From: Zanthoxylum bungeanum
Taxonomy: Eukaryota; Streptophyta; Magnoliopsida; Sapindales; Rutaceae
Assembly (NCBI GenBank): GCA_019454045.1
Contig: SKCR01015029.1
Span: forward strand, 1 to 64,000
Direction: 5' to 3'
DNA length: 64,000 bases
Shown here: positions 1-11,078 of the stretch, in pieces
Numbering within the stretch: position 1 is the stretch's first letter
How the letters are laid out: every line of letters starts with the position of its first letter
Program-made: the position numbers and the translations under genes
Notes under the pieces: model-generated
Seen by the model: only the letters and a program-made list of their open reading frames with translations
Told to the model about the DNA's origin: nothing
The model's database searches: none

Positions 1-780
1 TCGCGAAGGAAAATTCGTTAATTTGGAATTAGCGAACCCGAGCCCGGGATTATTTGCGAGCGCATTCGCATTTCAAATTCGAGTGCGGCACGCAAGTCAA
101 ATCAAGCGTCAAATCGCTAGTCACATCAAGCGTCAAATCACATGTCACTTTGAGTGATGTGACAATTTGATTGATTGATTTGAGTGATTGATGTGGTAGT
201 TGAAAAGCATTAATTGCTTTTTTGCTTTTGACTTTTGCTTTTTGGAAAATTGAAAAAGTGGTAAATGGTTTAAATTATTTTGGAAAATATATAAACCATA
301 TACATTTTATTTTTCACCATCTCTCTCTCTCCTCTTTTACGGTTTCAAGGAAACCATTTTTCCCTCCTCTATTTTCTTCTCCCTCTCATGGCTTTGAGCC
401 ATTTTCTTCTCCATTTTTCTGGTTTGACCGAATCAAGAGAAGAAGCAAGGAAGAAGACAAGTGCTAGCACACACCTTGAGTTTTACAAAGGTGATAGGGA
501 AACGATTTCTTGAGCATGGAATCATCTTTTGAAGCTTGAAGCTTGGAGCTTCAATGGAGGTCTTCAATGGCCGCATCTTGGAGGAGCCGAACCAGTCACC
601 ACCGTGCAGTCCACTGCCAAGGGGAGCTGCTACCGTGAGCTTTTGAGGGAGCTTGAAGGCTTTTGTTCTTCGTGTCGCAAGATCCGTTCATTGTGAGTAT
701 GTTTCCGCCATTCTCCTTTGTGTATTCATGCGTTTTTGTGCTTGATTTGATTATTCTTGGGACCTAATTAGAAACCAACA
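1..780 (+). repeat. 3' part of a long LTR (family E), cut by window start
   Basis: This stretch aligns by eye with about 61395-62138, the last part of the solo LTR at 60077-62138. Shared landmarks are the run of short repeats containing GCATCAAGCGTCAAATC, the phrase CAAGTGCTAGCACAC, and a closing ACCAACA at 780. No primer-binding site follows, so this is either a solo LTR or the downstream LTR of an element lying left of the window. The 81-codon frame at 222-467 is low-complexity and is not taken as a gene. Confidence 0.7.
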
Positions 781-2066
781 CAAACAGCGTGTTCAGCACG
801 ATAATAAAATATTACTATCAAATCCTCCACTTTCTAAAGCTTATCCCAGGACACTTGCGAGGGTGACTGCCGCTTGGGTGATCCGCGCCTCGAGCATGAC
901 TTTCATAGTTGATATGGTTGACAGATCAGGTAGCCAACTTGCAAAACTAGCAAACTGGTTTGGTGTGAGTTATAAGAACTCGGTAAGTAACCATGCTAGC
1001 ACTACAAGAAAAGCATACAAGTCATTTACATTATAAGTTTTTCAAAATTTACAAGTTATTACGAGTCTAAGAATTATCAGCTTCCTATTATCCTTTATAT
1101 TTTACCTATATCAAATTTTCATATTTATATATTGTCAATATAGTAACTAGACATTCAAAGCACACGAAACATATATTCGAAACTACAAAGTACGTCACAT
1201 AACATTAAAATTATTTCAATGTTAAACATGAAGTCACACATTAATACTTATCACAGTTGAATATCTTTGAAATATCATCAAATCGGTAAATTTAACAAAT
1301 TTTCTTCAATCTATGATAACTTTACAATAGCTTAACACTTGGGTTTCGTATACTTTCACACATACCGTAGCACATTTCTTGTATATACATGCAAATACAA
1401 TATCGTAATTCTTATACATATACATACATACCATTACAACTTGGCAAGCACGCTTTATAACCTCTGATATTCACATCGACTTCAAATCAACCATTCATCT
1501 CACATAAGCATACACAATCCATACATATCACGAGTTCCATCATATATACACACACACTCAGGCATCTTTACAGTCATCACGCAACCAACTAAAAAGCACA
1601 CATAACAATCGATACATCAAAGATCACATCATCCAATAATACATACATTCGGCTGGTTTACACACACAATGCTTATACATCATCCAACAATACATACATT
1701 CGGCTCGTTTACACACACAATGCTCCTACGAGACTCATTACCTTTTTTAGAATACATATGAGATGAATTCAGTCTGAACGGATTTCTAACCAGCTAGACT
1801 ACTATACCACGAAATCATCAACCAATTAAACCTACATTCATGCATACATATCACCGGTGGGTTACTGTTCACCAAATTGTTTTCCCTCGTTTCACGTAAA
1901 CCCGTGAATGGAACGGAAAATCGGTCACCGCCAAATTGTAGTACTCTCAGTGAGCTTCGATTTGGCTAGTGGCTCGGGTTGTGAAATGAAGCAATGAATC
2001 GGGATCGGAATACCCATCATCGTGCGCTTCTTTCTTATTTTCTATCGTTGCCGGCGTCCTGGGGGT

Positions 2067-2672
2067 ATACCCGGCCAAGGCTCCAATTCGGAATCGAAAC
2101 CGAACGGGTTGGAACTGGACGGTTTTGGTTCTAATTCCGGAACCGAATCGGAACTGGACCGGTTCGGTTAGGGTTCTTACCCTAACCAAACCGGTTGGAA
2201 TCGCTGGAACCATTCGGTTCCAGCGATTCTAAACGGTTCCAACCGGAACCGTAAGGTTCCGTTTGGAACCATAGGGTTCTAAATCCACTGGTCACCCAAC
2301 GGCTACTAGCCTTTGGGTGACAAGATCCAGCCCAACGGCTAGTAGCCGTTGGGGTGGGGGCAGAGAGTCGTTGCTCCCTGCCCCAATTTCCAAAAAAATA
2401 AATAAATAAATAAAATTTTTTTTTATAGATAATTTAATATAATAAAAAATAAATTTTTATTTGTAGATAACTTACATTACCACTCTTTAATTAAATTTTT
2501 TTTTTTAGATAAGAATTTTTTTTGAAATTTAATGTAATTAAGTAATGTAAGTTTATTATATAAATTGAAATTCATAATTCTAAATTATTTTATTTTATTA
2601 ATCTCAATTTTTTATTTAAAAAAAATCGAATAGATTCGGAACCGGAACCGAACCGAACCATCGGCCACCTCT
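2067..2672. mobile_element. Candidate non-autonomous hAT-like element
   Basis: Both flanks are packed with GGAACCG/CGGTTCC motifs that face inward. The right end reads CCGAACCATCGGCCACCTCT, so its complement starts AGAGGTGGCCGATGG. The left end, CCCGGCCAAGGCTCCAATTC, aligns loosely with that. Subterminal arrays of this kind and an internal AACGGCTAG hairpin are known from plant hAT elements. An 8-bp target duplication could not be matched, so the boundaries and class are tentative. The interior (2390-2630) is A/T-rich and has no gene. Confidence 0.42.
2296..2352. repeat. Perfect 16-bp inverted repeat
   Basis: CCAACGGCTACTAGCC at 2296-2311 is the exact reverse complement of GGCTAGTAGCCGTTGG at 2337-2352, with a 25-nt spacer. 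The second arm is also a local palindrome (CCCAACGGCT, then AGT, then AGCCGTTGGG). It lies inside the hAT-like candidate and could fold into alternative hairpins. Confidence 0.85.
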
Positions 2673-3294
2673 ACTTAAGGGCTGCCGCCGGCCACCACAA
2701 GGTGGAGGGGTGGCCGGCTCACACCCTGGCTGGTCGCGCCGGCCGACGGTGGCCGGTAAGCCGTCGGCGCGACCAAGGGAACTCAAAACGTGTTGGGGAT
2801 GTGAGGGGGGCGTGTGAGCTATTTAGGGAAATTCTATGATTCTCGTAATTTCTAGAAACTTCTAGGTATATATAGAAAACTTTCAAAAATTACCACTAGG
2901 CCCCCACGACTTTGCACTTTGGTTCTTCTTCATGGACTATTTCGGTAATTCCTAAAATTGGAGCCTTTCTTATACAAATTTCGAAAAATATTCAACACGA
3001 AAGTTGTTTGTTTCGGAAAAACAAGTCTAAGGTTCAAGAATCAGCTCAATCAGAGTTCGTTTGCTATCTTTATAGCCGAATCCATAAATTTTTACGCATA
3101 TAACGATAAGAATAGAAACCGCGTAACCGATTTTCCAAACCACACGTTTCCCAATGTGACGAAGCTCCACTTTAAAACATTCTGATCTATTTTTCAACTC
3201 ATAAATTCTTATTTTCGAATATCATCTCGTTCCAAAACCTAAACTTTAAATTCAAAAACCTTCCAGAACTGTTCCGAAAAACTCGGGATATTAC

Positions 3295-4390
3295 AAATAT
3301 TTGATATTTATATTAAATCATTTAAATTAAATTAAATATGATTTTAATTAATTATTAGTTAAAATTAAGTAAGTGAATAATTAATTAATAGTTAATTAAT
3401 TAGTGGGCCAAAATAATATTTAATCTATTGGGCTTTAATTTAATGGGTTATCACCCTAATTAATTAGAGTCATAATATAGATTAAATAGGAAAGTCTTAT
3501 TTAATAAGGAATTCCTATTTAATTGAATTGCCTATTTTAATAAAGAATCTTAAAGAGATCTTTGAGTATCTTTGTTGTATTGAGATATAATTAAAACACA
3601 TCCTACACTATAAATATATGAAGATTTCGGCAAAGGGAGTAGGATTCTCTCCTTAGCCGAATTTTTTCCCCTCTTTTTCTTTGGTTGTTCCAAGTTTGTT
3701 TTTCTACATAGATAACAACAATCTTAAGAACTTATTAGTCTCGTCTCGGTGCTCTACGGATTATTTTGTAGCTAACGTTCTCCTAGAATTACTTGAATTC
3801 TTCTTGGAAAATGGGCACTTCTTTCACAAGATCTTAAACAATGTCAAAATGGTGGGAACTCCCTTGACTATGAAACACTCAATACCTCCTAATATGCAAA
3901 ACTCTAAGAGAATGTATATGAAAAATTTTCAGTGAATTGAAATAGGAATGCAATGTCTTATTTATAGACATAAAGTGTTACCATTGAAAATGTACCCTTA
4001 AGTCTATTAAGGCAATTCCTAAGGGTTATGTCCTTTACATTCAAAGGACATATCATTCCCTTTAAACTCAAGGGTTTAAGCTCTTCACTAAAGGATTACA
4101 TCCTTTCATTTCCTATATATAAACTCTTATAACAATATTTGGAAAATTTCCTACAGTTTTAAGATTAATTCCAAGAAAAAAAAACTTGTTTCTTGAATCT
4201 TTAATCTAAGACTTCAACATTCTTAAAAAGAAAAATAATTTCTTTTTCTCGAGTGGGAGCAATTTATTCCTATATGAGAACTTGTTTGACATCTAAAATT
4301 GCAACGCTTGGTGCAGGTGCACTAAGACAATGAAAAATTCAAGAAACAATTCAAGAAAATGCTCAAGAAAAGAATAAAACATTCAAATAT
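3295..4390. other. A/T-rich DNA with no recognisable gene
   Basis: Only degenerate repeat-like sequence is visible. A TATA-like CTATAAATATATG lies at about 3608, followed by T/C-rich sequence, which may mark an old LTR promoter. The 84-codon frame at 3681-3935 shows no domain. Bases 4391-4395 (GTTTT) are the left target duplication of the next element. Confidence 0.5.
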
Positions 4391-4395
4391 GTTTT

Positions 4396-4896
4396 TGTTT
4401 GCGCAATTTTTATGCGTAAAGAAAGAAGAGCGTTTCAGGTTCAAACCTCCTGAGACAATGTCCCAGCAATGGGTGTTTGATTAAGTGAATAAGCCTCCAA
4501 GGGGCGCAAGCACACAAGTTACAGTCCTAAGATTACAATCTAAAAAATAAAAATATGTTCATTTGAGTCTTCATTTTGATTGGGTTGTTCTCTTGGCATA
4601 GATAAGTTTTTTATAGTGAAGTTTGTCAACCGTTTTAGGCGGTTCCAGTATTTCCCTGCAGCTGCAAGATCGTGCCTGTAACCACTGAGCTGCGTGTCTC
4701 AACTGCTTGGTTATGGAGGGAAAACCGTCCAACTACTACAATCGTGGAAGTAACGTATCATGGGTTTTCGCCCTAACCATTGGTCTGGTCGCCCCAAGCT
4801 CTTCGTCGCTCCTCGGCCCATCGTCCTTCTTCTCTTCGTTCTTCCTTTCGTCCTAGGGCGACTTCATCCTCTGGTGGGGATTTTCGTCTACCAACA
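4396..4896 (-). repeat. 3' LTR of T1
   Basis: It runs from TGTTTGCGC to CTACCAACA on the + strand, so in element orientation it starts TGTTGGTAGAC and ends GCGCAAACA. It differs from the 10573 copy at only a few scattered positions, such as ACTACTACAAT versus ACTGCTAAGAT near 4735, which suggests a fairly recent insertion. Next to it on the inner side, 4897-4912 reads on the - strand as the polypurine tract TTTGGGGGACAAT. Confidence 0.92.
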
Positions 4897-4969
4897 ATTG
4901 TCCCCCAAATCTACCTCGATTGAACTAGGAGTGTGAAGATCAAGGTGAATTTTCTTTTTAGTCTTCCAT

Positions 4970-5255
4970 CCCGGTTACCCGGCCAACCCTCAGTCCAGAG
5001 AACCTGTAGGATAGATTTCTGGTCGAAGAAAAAAAGGCGTATAGATTGGAATGAGAGAAATTTAAGACCATTCCTTTCTGCCTTCGACCGGCCCACTATT
5101 CGGTCGATCCCTCAGTCCAGAGAATCTGGGGAGCGAATTTTTGGTCGGAGAAGAGGAAACGGCGTATAGATTGGAGTGATAGAAACTTATATGATTACCC
5201 GTTTTCGCCTTTGGCCGGCCCCTCATTCGGTCAATCCCCAGTCTATAGAATCTGA
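4970..5255. repeat. About 125-bp tandem repeat in T1 downstream region
   Basis: The phrase CCCTCAGTCCAGAGAA (third copy altered) recurs at 4987, 5109 and about 5235, giving periods of 122 and 127 bp. Each unit also contains GGCGTATAGATTGGA and a CCGGCCC block. In element orientation this lies between pol and the 3' LTR, the hypervariable position where plant gypsy elements are known to gain satellite-like arrays. Confidence 0.8.
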
Positions 5256-6066
5256 GGTCCTATGTAAGCAGCATGCTCCGTGTAGAGAAGCTCAGGAAAG
5301 CTGTTGTTAACGAGCTTAACCCAGTCGCAACTCGGGAGGTGCAGTACCTTCCACACAAAGAACCCCGGATAATATGTCGCTAACGGACGCAGCCCATCCA
5401 CAACCTTACATTTCATTTCACACCTTACACTGTGTGGATGGCCGTTAGCGAGTCTTTTTACATTCCATTTCACACCTTACTAAAGAGAGGCTTCCATCTC
5501 TGGTGGCCTATGTTTCATGCAAAGCTTTTCCTTTTCCCAACTCTGCTTCGCCTTTTCTGATCTTTTCCTTTTCATTTTCGGGACTCTGTTTGATTATGGA
5601 GAGTTTGGTTAGTAAGGTTGCCCTTTAAATAGGTGGTGAAGGGTTTTCCTTGATACTGTTGTCACGTGAAGGGTTTTTTCACGTGCTGTCTGATCGATTG
5701 GAGGGGCTCCCTGCCCAAAGTCTGGTCCTCTGTCAGAGTAAACCCGTGACCTGATGGTCTTGTCATATCAGTCTTTGCGTTAATAATGGAGAAGGCGTGG
5801 ACGAAGACTTTGGAGAGTGTAGTGTTGACACATGTTCTTGGCCGATTCTGAAGGTCGATGTAAGATTCTGAGACTCGGCCGATCTGTTGGAGGCCGAAGT
5901 AGCGGGGTCGAGCGAAGTAGATTCAGGGTTAGAGTATTCGCCCTATAGTTTGTCGGCCGTCCCTTAGAGTTCTACGCAAAACCATCATATCTGCAATAAA
6001 TATGCGGCCCTTTCCTACACGTTTCATCATGAGGACCATTTAAAAGCCGCTTTTTATATCACTTCC
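5256..6066. other. Non-coding part of T1 upstream of the antisense gene
   Basis: A CATTTCACACCTTAC phrase occurs twice, near 5410 and 5468. At 6048-6057 the sequence CTTTTTATAT is TATA-like and sits where a promoter for the + strand antisense gene would be expected. No coding frame is supported. Confidence 0.45.
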
Positions 6067-8746
6067 GTGTTTCCTTCCATCGCACGTCACTTGCGCAGCG
6101 AGTTGCATTTGAACACCTGTCTAGGGCAACTTTCTATTTTTGGCACAATTGATTCGACTCACCCTTACTCTTGTGCCGACCTTCTCTTCACTCGACTTAG
6201 GCCGTCTTCTTTCCTTCCTCGTGCTACCTTTGATTATTTTTATACTCTTCCTCGGGTTCCTTCTTTTTTCCCTTTCACTGTGTCGAACAATCCATCTTTT
6301 GTTCATGACCTTCCCCTTTCGGAAGAGGATGAATCATGTCTTCGTTTATGGCGCAAGTTTTTATGCAGCCGTGACTTGGTTCATGACATCTTGACAGGGC
6401 CCAATGGTAAGGCTGGGGTGGAGGCATACTCGCCCAACTTCATCGCCCGTCAATTTGGCCTCGTCCAAGGGTGGCCTATTGCTCTCTTTCATTCGTATTC
6501 TGCGTCGTCAGACCGCTTTAAGGTCTTTTCTGTTTCTGAAGTTGAGGACCCCTTAGTGGAGACTCGTTCCCTGCTGTCTTCTTTTGTCATAGCTCATTTC
6601 GCTCCTTGTACATCGGTTCATCGTTGCTTTGACCAACTCTGGCAATCACCCCGTGAGTGATATTTTTCTTTGCCTCCCGCGAGGGTGTTTTCTTTTATTC
6701 CTTTGTCCCCCAAATCTTCTGAGCCTTCGGGGTCAAAAAAGGTAGCTGAGGCGTCTAAACCCAAGAGTATAAAGCTTGCTAAAATGAAGCAGCCTTCTCC
6801 CAGCCAAAGTTCTGATTATGACGTTCCGCTCGCCCGTCGCTCTAAGGTATGAGCTTGAGACCCGCTTTCTTTTACATTCATATAGGTTTGAGGTATCTTG
6901 ATATCATGACTGTGCATTTGGTATAGGCCCTTAAGATTGATCTGCCTTCAGCAATTCCTAAAACGGCGCGAATTCCGGAGGCCGAAGCTCATGTGGGCGG
7001 AAATGAGGGAGCGGGACCTGCAGGGATGCCGGTTGTTCAATTTCCCTCTGATGAGGATGACGCTATCGAAGGTCCCATCATGACGCAATTCCCATGAGAG
7101 GGAGATGCAATTGGAGTCGACCCTCAAGGTACGGAGCCATCTGTTGAATCTGGCTATTCGCGTCTAAGAGTTGAGGAGATTCCTGGTGATCATTCCCCAT
7201 TTGAGCGCTTCCCCTCGGACGATTCTTTACCAATCATGCAGGATCCGGATGATGAGGATGAAGTGCCAGAGCCTATCTGGCCGACTGGGGCTCTGTGGCA
7301 TTACCTTAGGTAATTTTACCCTTTAGTACGCAGGATGTCTACCTCAGGACTCAGAGGGAGTTATAGGGACGTGGACGGCCTCTATAGTTTGGCCGAATTG
7401 GAGTCATTAGAGGAGGCTCGGACTATGTATAAAGATGACGTACTTCGTCGCATTTACGAAGAAGATGAAATCATTTATATTTCTGATTCGTCCGACTCCG
7501 ATTCTCTTACAGATGTTCGGTCGACTACTGCGCCACAACATTCGATGCCAGAAGCGGTATCTCCCAGCACTTCTGTGCATCATACTTTGGTCTCAGCACA
7601 GCCGTCATCTTTGGCTCCTCTGCCTTCTTCTCCTCAAGTGGAGTTTCTTGAGCTGAGCAGCCGTCATTTTTGGCTCTCATGGTTGTTTATTCCGCAGCTC
7701 ATGCTCAGATAGTCCAAGTACTGGCTGCTCCTGAGCGGCAGTCACCCCATCGGGCTGAGTCTCTCATTTTTCCAATGAGTTCTCCTGCTCGGCCGTCTTC
7801 TCCTCAGGCCGCACCACATTCGACTCTTGTCCCCCAGCATCCATCATCCCCAGGGCCTTCATTTCAACAAGAGTTAGCGCAGCCCGCGGCTGAGGCATTC
7901 GAGGCACTGGTGGGTCAGCCCTCTGGTTCTGGTTCTGGGATGGTAAGTCTTTTCTTCTTCTCTAGTTCGTCTTTATCCTGGCTTATACTGGCTAATTTCT
8001 TATGTGTACAGGTATCCGACCCATTGTTGCAAACAATCCATGACATTTTGGATCGCTTTGGACGTCTGTCTTCTACTTCTTTTCGGCCTCATTCGCCTTT
8101 GGTCAGCACCAGCACAGACATAGAGGCCCTTCAGGAGGTTCTTGGCCAATATGCTTCTTTCGCTGTACTAGAAATTAATCAAGCCGCACGGCCAGAGAAC
8201 ATCCTTCAATTGGAAAAAAGCTCCTCCGAGTTGAACCGAATATTGGCCCTCCCCACTTTGCCAATATCTATTGATGACCGGCTTTTCCTCCAAGAAATGC
8301 AAAATGACATAACAAACCTCATTTCTCGGTATCGCAATGTGCACAGCCAGAAGAACGGGCTTCTTTCTTCTGTGAAGAGGAAAGAAACGCTTCGTGATTC
8401 TCTAGAAGCACGGCATCAGGCCTTGAGGGAGACAACAGAAGAAATGGTGACCGAAGAATCGGTCTTCCTAGACCTGGAACGACAACTAAAAGAGATTCAG
8501 CGTCTTCTTGAGGAAAGCCGCATGAGGAAGGAGGCTAAGAGGAGGACCCTCGTTACTCAAGTTGAGGAGATGGACGAGTCTATGACAGAGTACGAGGGAT
8601 TGGCCCGCATCAATTTCGAGCAAAGCCTGGCCGACTTAGACGCAGTGGGTATAGAAATACAGGACGAATGGCGCCTGAGAAGGGAGACGCTTTCGGCCAT
8701 TAAGGGGCTGCCTGGGGATTTTCGGCGATCTTCAGGCCAAAAGTAA
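6067..8746 (+). pseudogene. Antisense spliced gene of T1: plant-mobile-domain-like plus coiled coil
   Basis: This frame runs opposite to the element's own gag and pol. The first block (6067-6660) ends with a segment containing ARQFGLVQGWP and a later SVHRCFDQLW, resembling the C-terminal part of the plant mobile domain found in extra ORFs of Tat elements. A low-complexity Ser/Pro/acidic linker follows (6670-7900). The last block (8012-8746) is strongly heptad-like and rich in Glu, Arg and Leu. Two introns have consensus borders: 6847-6926 (GTATGAG to TATAG, 80 nt) and 7943-8011 (GTAAGT to ACAG, 69 nt, length divisible by three). The first block opens with GTG and has no in-frame ATG. In-frame stops lie at 6658 and about 7096, and the frame shifts near 7660-7740, so this copy is broken. 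The gene ends 80 bp from the integrase stop, tail to tail. The role of such proteins is unknown. Confidence 0.75.
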
Positions 8747-8826
8747 TATGTTGTAAGACGTTATATCTTCTATTCTTGTATTCTTAGGACGTTTTCATCC
8801 ATATTTAATTAGAACTTATTATTGTT

Positions 8827-9610
8827 TCAGTGCTTTTTGTTTTCGTGCTCCCATAATGAGGGCACATATTTCTTTAAGTATTTTCCGTTTATTGCTCTTG
8901 TATGCACTCTTCCGTTTAAGTCTTGTAGATGATAGGCTCCATTTGGCAACACGGTTTTTACCATGAATGGGCCTTCCCAATTGGGCGACCATTTGCCATA
9001 TGCTGGGTCCTTAGAACCAAGTGGCAACACAGTCTTCCACACTAATTCGCTTTCCTTGAATGATTTAGCCATTACTCTGAGGTTGTATTCTTTGGCTATC
9101 CTTTTCTTTTGTGCTTCTAGATGATTTAGCGCATCACATATGACGTTGTCCAATTCCAACAAGTTATGGATCATTGCCTCGTCGTAGTCTTCCCGTGTCA
9201 GTTTGTCTTGCAGCATTACCCTGGTAGACTCAATATTCATTTCTACCAGAAGCACAGCCTCTTGACCATACACTAATTGGAATGGCGTCACCGAAGTACT
9301 TGTTCGCGGCGACATTCTATAGGCCCATAACGCTTGACTCAAATATTCATCTCATCGTCTGACATTATCCGTCACCATTTTCTGAATTAATCCTTTAAGG
9401 GTCTTGTTGGTTGATTCTGTTTGACCATTTGACTGAGGGTAGTAGGGAGTAGTGTTCACTAATCGGACTCCGTATTCACCCAGGAAGTCTTTTACCTTTT
9501 CACCGTTTAATGAAGTACCATGATCTACCATTATTGTCTGTGGTATACCAAATCGGTGAATTATATGTTTCTTTATGAACTTGATGATCCGCTCCTGGGA
9601 GTTGTTCCAT
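8827..9610 (-). pseudogene. Integrase core and C-terminus of T1
   Basis: The - strand encodes most of a Ty3/gypsy integrase catalytic core. Visible motifs are HRFGIPQTIMVDHGT (second catalytic Asp, with His replacing the usual Asn), TPYYPQSNGQTESTNKT (catalytic Glu region) and QALWAYR. A C-terminal segment with KWSPNWEGPF follows, close to the family's usual KW-x-GP-F motif. The frame from 9342 to 8827 is open to a stop after ENKKH. An in-frame stop lies near 9348. The N-terminal zinc-binding part and first catalytic Asp are gone, removed by the deletion that joins this segment to gag. Confidence 0.85.
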
Positions 9611-10536
9611 TTGCTGCCAATTTTCTACCAAATTAGCCGGCAGACTGACATACCAGGAGAAAGCTACCCCTGACAAGGAGCCGTGAAACAACCTCAGTTT
9701 GTGGAAATCATTATTTTCCCCACACTGAATAGTAAATCGTCCTATGTGTTCCATGGTAGAAACTTCCCCAGACCCCGTAAAGAGGGTAAAATCTGGTATC
9801 TTGTAGTTTCTGGGCCATGGATAAGCCACGTCGATCCAATCAGGATACGGCTTCCGATATCTTGGCCGAATCGACCGTATGCCTAGACCGAATTGGTTTT
9901 GAAGGATCTCTGTCATTTGTTCCCTTAGCATATCATTGCCATTAAATGGCACAGCTATGGGCGGTGGTTGCGGTCCTCTCAAAAGTGGGACATAATCAGG
10001 GTTCTGGACACCCTAAGGCAACACCACTTCATTTTGTGCCATATTTGGTCCTTGGTGTATATTTGGTCCTAACTGTGGGCCATTGCCTCCAGGACTTATT
10101 CCTCCCCTGAGAACCGTAGGGATGTTGGTTCTCTGAGAAGGAATATTACTAGGACCAGCCTCTTGACTGCTTGCCGCAGGGGGGGCGTAGTCTGCGGCAG
10201 CACCGTCCCGCCGTTTACACATTTGGCCATTAATTCGTTTAACGAGCTTAGATGTTTAGCCATGTTTTCATAATGCGAATTAGTAGTTGATACGAACTTA
10301 TCTATGACATGTGCATTTTGGAGCCTAACCTGTTCAACAACATCCTGTGTGAATTCACCGAACAATGTGCGCACCGAGTTAGGGTTGAGTTCTCTCATAG
10401 GTTCGTACCAACTAGCATCTGTCAGACCCTCGAATTGACCCACTATGGCTGGAACGTTGGGCTGGTTGGTTTGCTCCAGTCCTCCTTCCTCCGTAGTTGA
10501 GCCAGTTTGAGTGTTTATTTTCGGAGGCATCTCCAC
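9611..10536 (-). pseudogene. gag: gag of T1, broken
   Basis: The start at 10536 (MEMPPKINTQTG) fits a Gag polyprotein beginning 37 bp inside the 5' LTR edge. The N-terminal part includes a region predicted helical (ENMAKHLSSLNELMAKCVN). The central Gag domain contains YPWPRNYKIPDFTLF, HIGRFTIQCGE and FHGSLSGVAFSWY, typical of plant Tat-type Gag. The frame shifts near 10205, and a stop lies at about 10013. After ENWQQMEQ the sequence jumps into integrase, so the C-terminal Gag half and any zinc knuckle are missing. Confidence 0.85.
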
Positions 10537-10547
10537 TCTTTACACCA

Positions 10548-10570
10548 ATCTCCCACTGTGATCGCCAAAA
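10548..10570 (-). promoter_or_regulatory. Primer-binding site of T1
   Basis: Directly inside the 5' LTR, the - strand reads TTTTTGGCGATCACAGTGGG. The TGGCGA opening is the usual form of gypsy primer-binding sites in plants. The matching tRNA was not identified. Confidence 0.7.
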
Positions 10571-10572
10571 AC

Positions 10573-11073
10573 TGTTTGCGCAATTTTTATGCGTAAAGAA
10601 AGAAGAGCGTGTAAGGTTCAAACCTCCTGAGACAATATCCCAGCAAGGGGTGTTTGATTAAGTGAATAAGCCTCCAAGGGGCGCAAGCACACAAGTTACA
10701 GTCCTAAGATTACAATCTAAAAAATAAAAATATGTTCATTTGAGTCTTCATTTTGATTGGGCTGTTCTCTTGGCATAGATAAGCTTTTATAGTGAAGTTT
10801 GTCAACCGTTTTAGGCGGTTCCAGTATTTCCCTGCAGCTGCAAGATCGTGCCTGTAACCGCTGAGCTGCGTGTCTCAACTGCTTGGTTATGGAGGGAAAA
10901 CCGTCCAACTGCTAAGATCGTGGAAGTAACCGTATCATGGGTTTTCGCCCTAACCATTGGTCTGCTCGCCCCAAGCTCTTCGTCACTCATCGGCCCATCG
11001 TCCTTCTTCTCTTCGTTCTTCCTTTCGTCCTAGGGCGACTTCATCCTCTTGTGGGGATTTTTGTCTACCAACA
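10573..11073 (-). repeat. 5' LTR of T1
   Basis: This LTR is 501 bp, the same length as the 4396 copy, and ends in CCAACA followed by the target duplication GTTTT. It holds the element promoter on the - strand, although no TATA box stands out. Confidence 0.92.
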
Positions 11074-11078
11074 GTTTT

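Larger units (their letters stand above)
800..3294 (-). repeat. Chromovirus (Tekay/Del-like) Ty3/gypsy LTR
   Basis: Read on the - strand from 3294, the sequence opens with TGTAATATCCCGAGTTTTTC, the form of start common in plant Tekay/Del LTRs. Near 960-1000 it contains the - strand phrase CTTACCGAGTTCTTATAACT, also typical of that group. The left boundary is not clear, and no target duplication could be matched to the AATAT at 3295-3299. No coding sequence belongs to it, so it is probably a solo LTR. A hAT-like insert (2067-2672) and a GC-rich stretch (2690-2790) interrupt it. The short frames at 1947-2213 and 2912-3185 look like chance openings. Confidence 0.5.
4396..11073 (-). mobile_element. 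Tat-type Ty3/gypsy retrotransposon T1, internally deleted
   Basis: The element is complete at both ends. Two 501-bp LTRs (4396-4896 and 10573-11073) are flanked by identical 5-bp duplications GTTTT at 4391-4395 and 11074-11078. It is oriented on the - strand: primer-binding site inside the right LTR, then gag, an integrase fragment, an antisense gene, a tandem-repeat region, a polypurine tract and the left LTR. Protease, reverse transcriptase and RNase H are missing because a deletion joins gag directly to the integrase core near 9610. Stops and frameshifts remain in gag, so it cannot act on its own. An antisense gene plus tandem repeats between pol and the 3' LTR is a known trait of the Tat group, and the assignment rests on that trait and the Gag motifs. 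Confidence 0.9.

Noticed and set aside
222..467. 81-codon + strand open frame
   Set aside because: It is Phe/Ser-rich low-complexity sequence inside an LTR repeat, without a domain and not conserved in the 61.6-kb copy.
3600..4390. Possible endogenous pararetrovirus or separate LTR element
   Set aside because: No coat, reverse transcriptase or primer site is seen, only A/T-rich sequence with a TATA-like box.
10717..11033. Short frames within the T1 5' LTR
   Set aside because: They lie inside a 501-bp LTR, are mirrored in the other LTR only in part, and show no domain.
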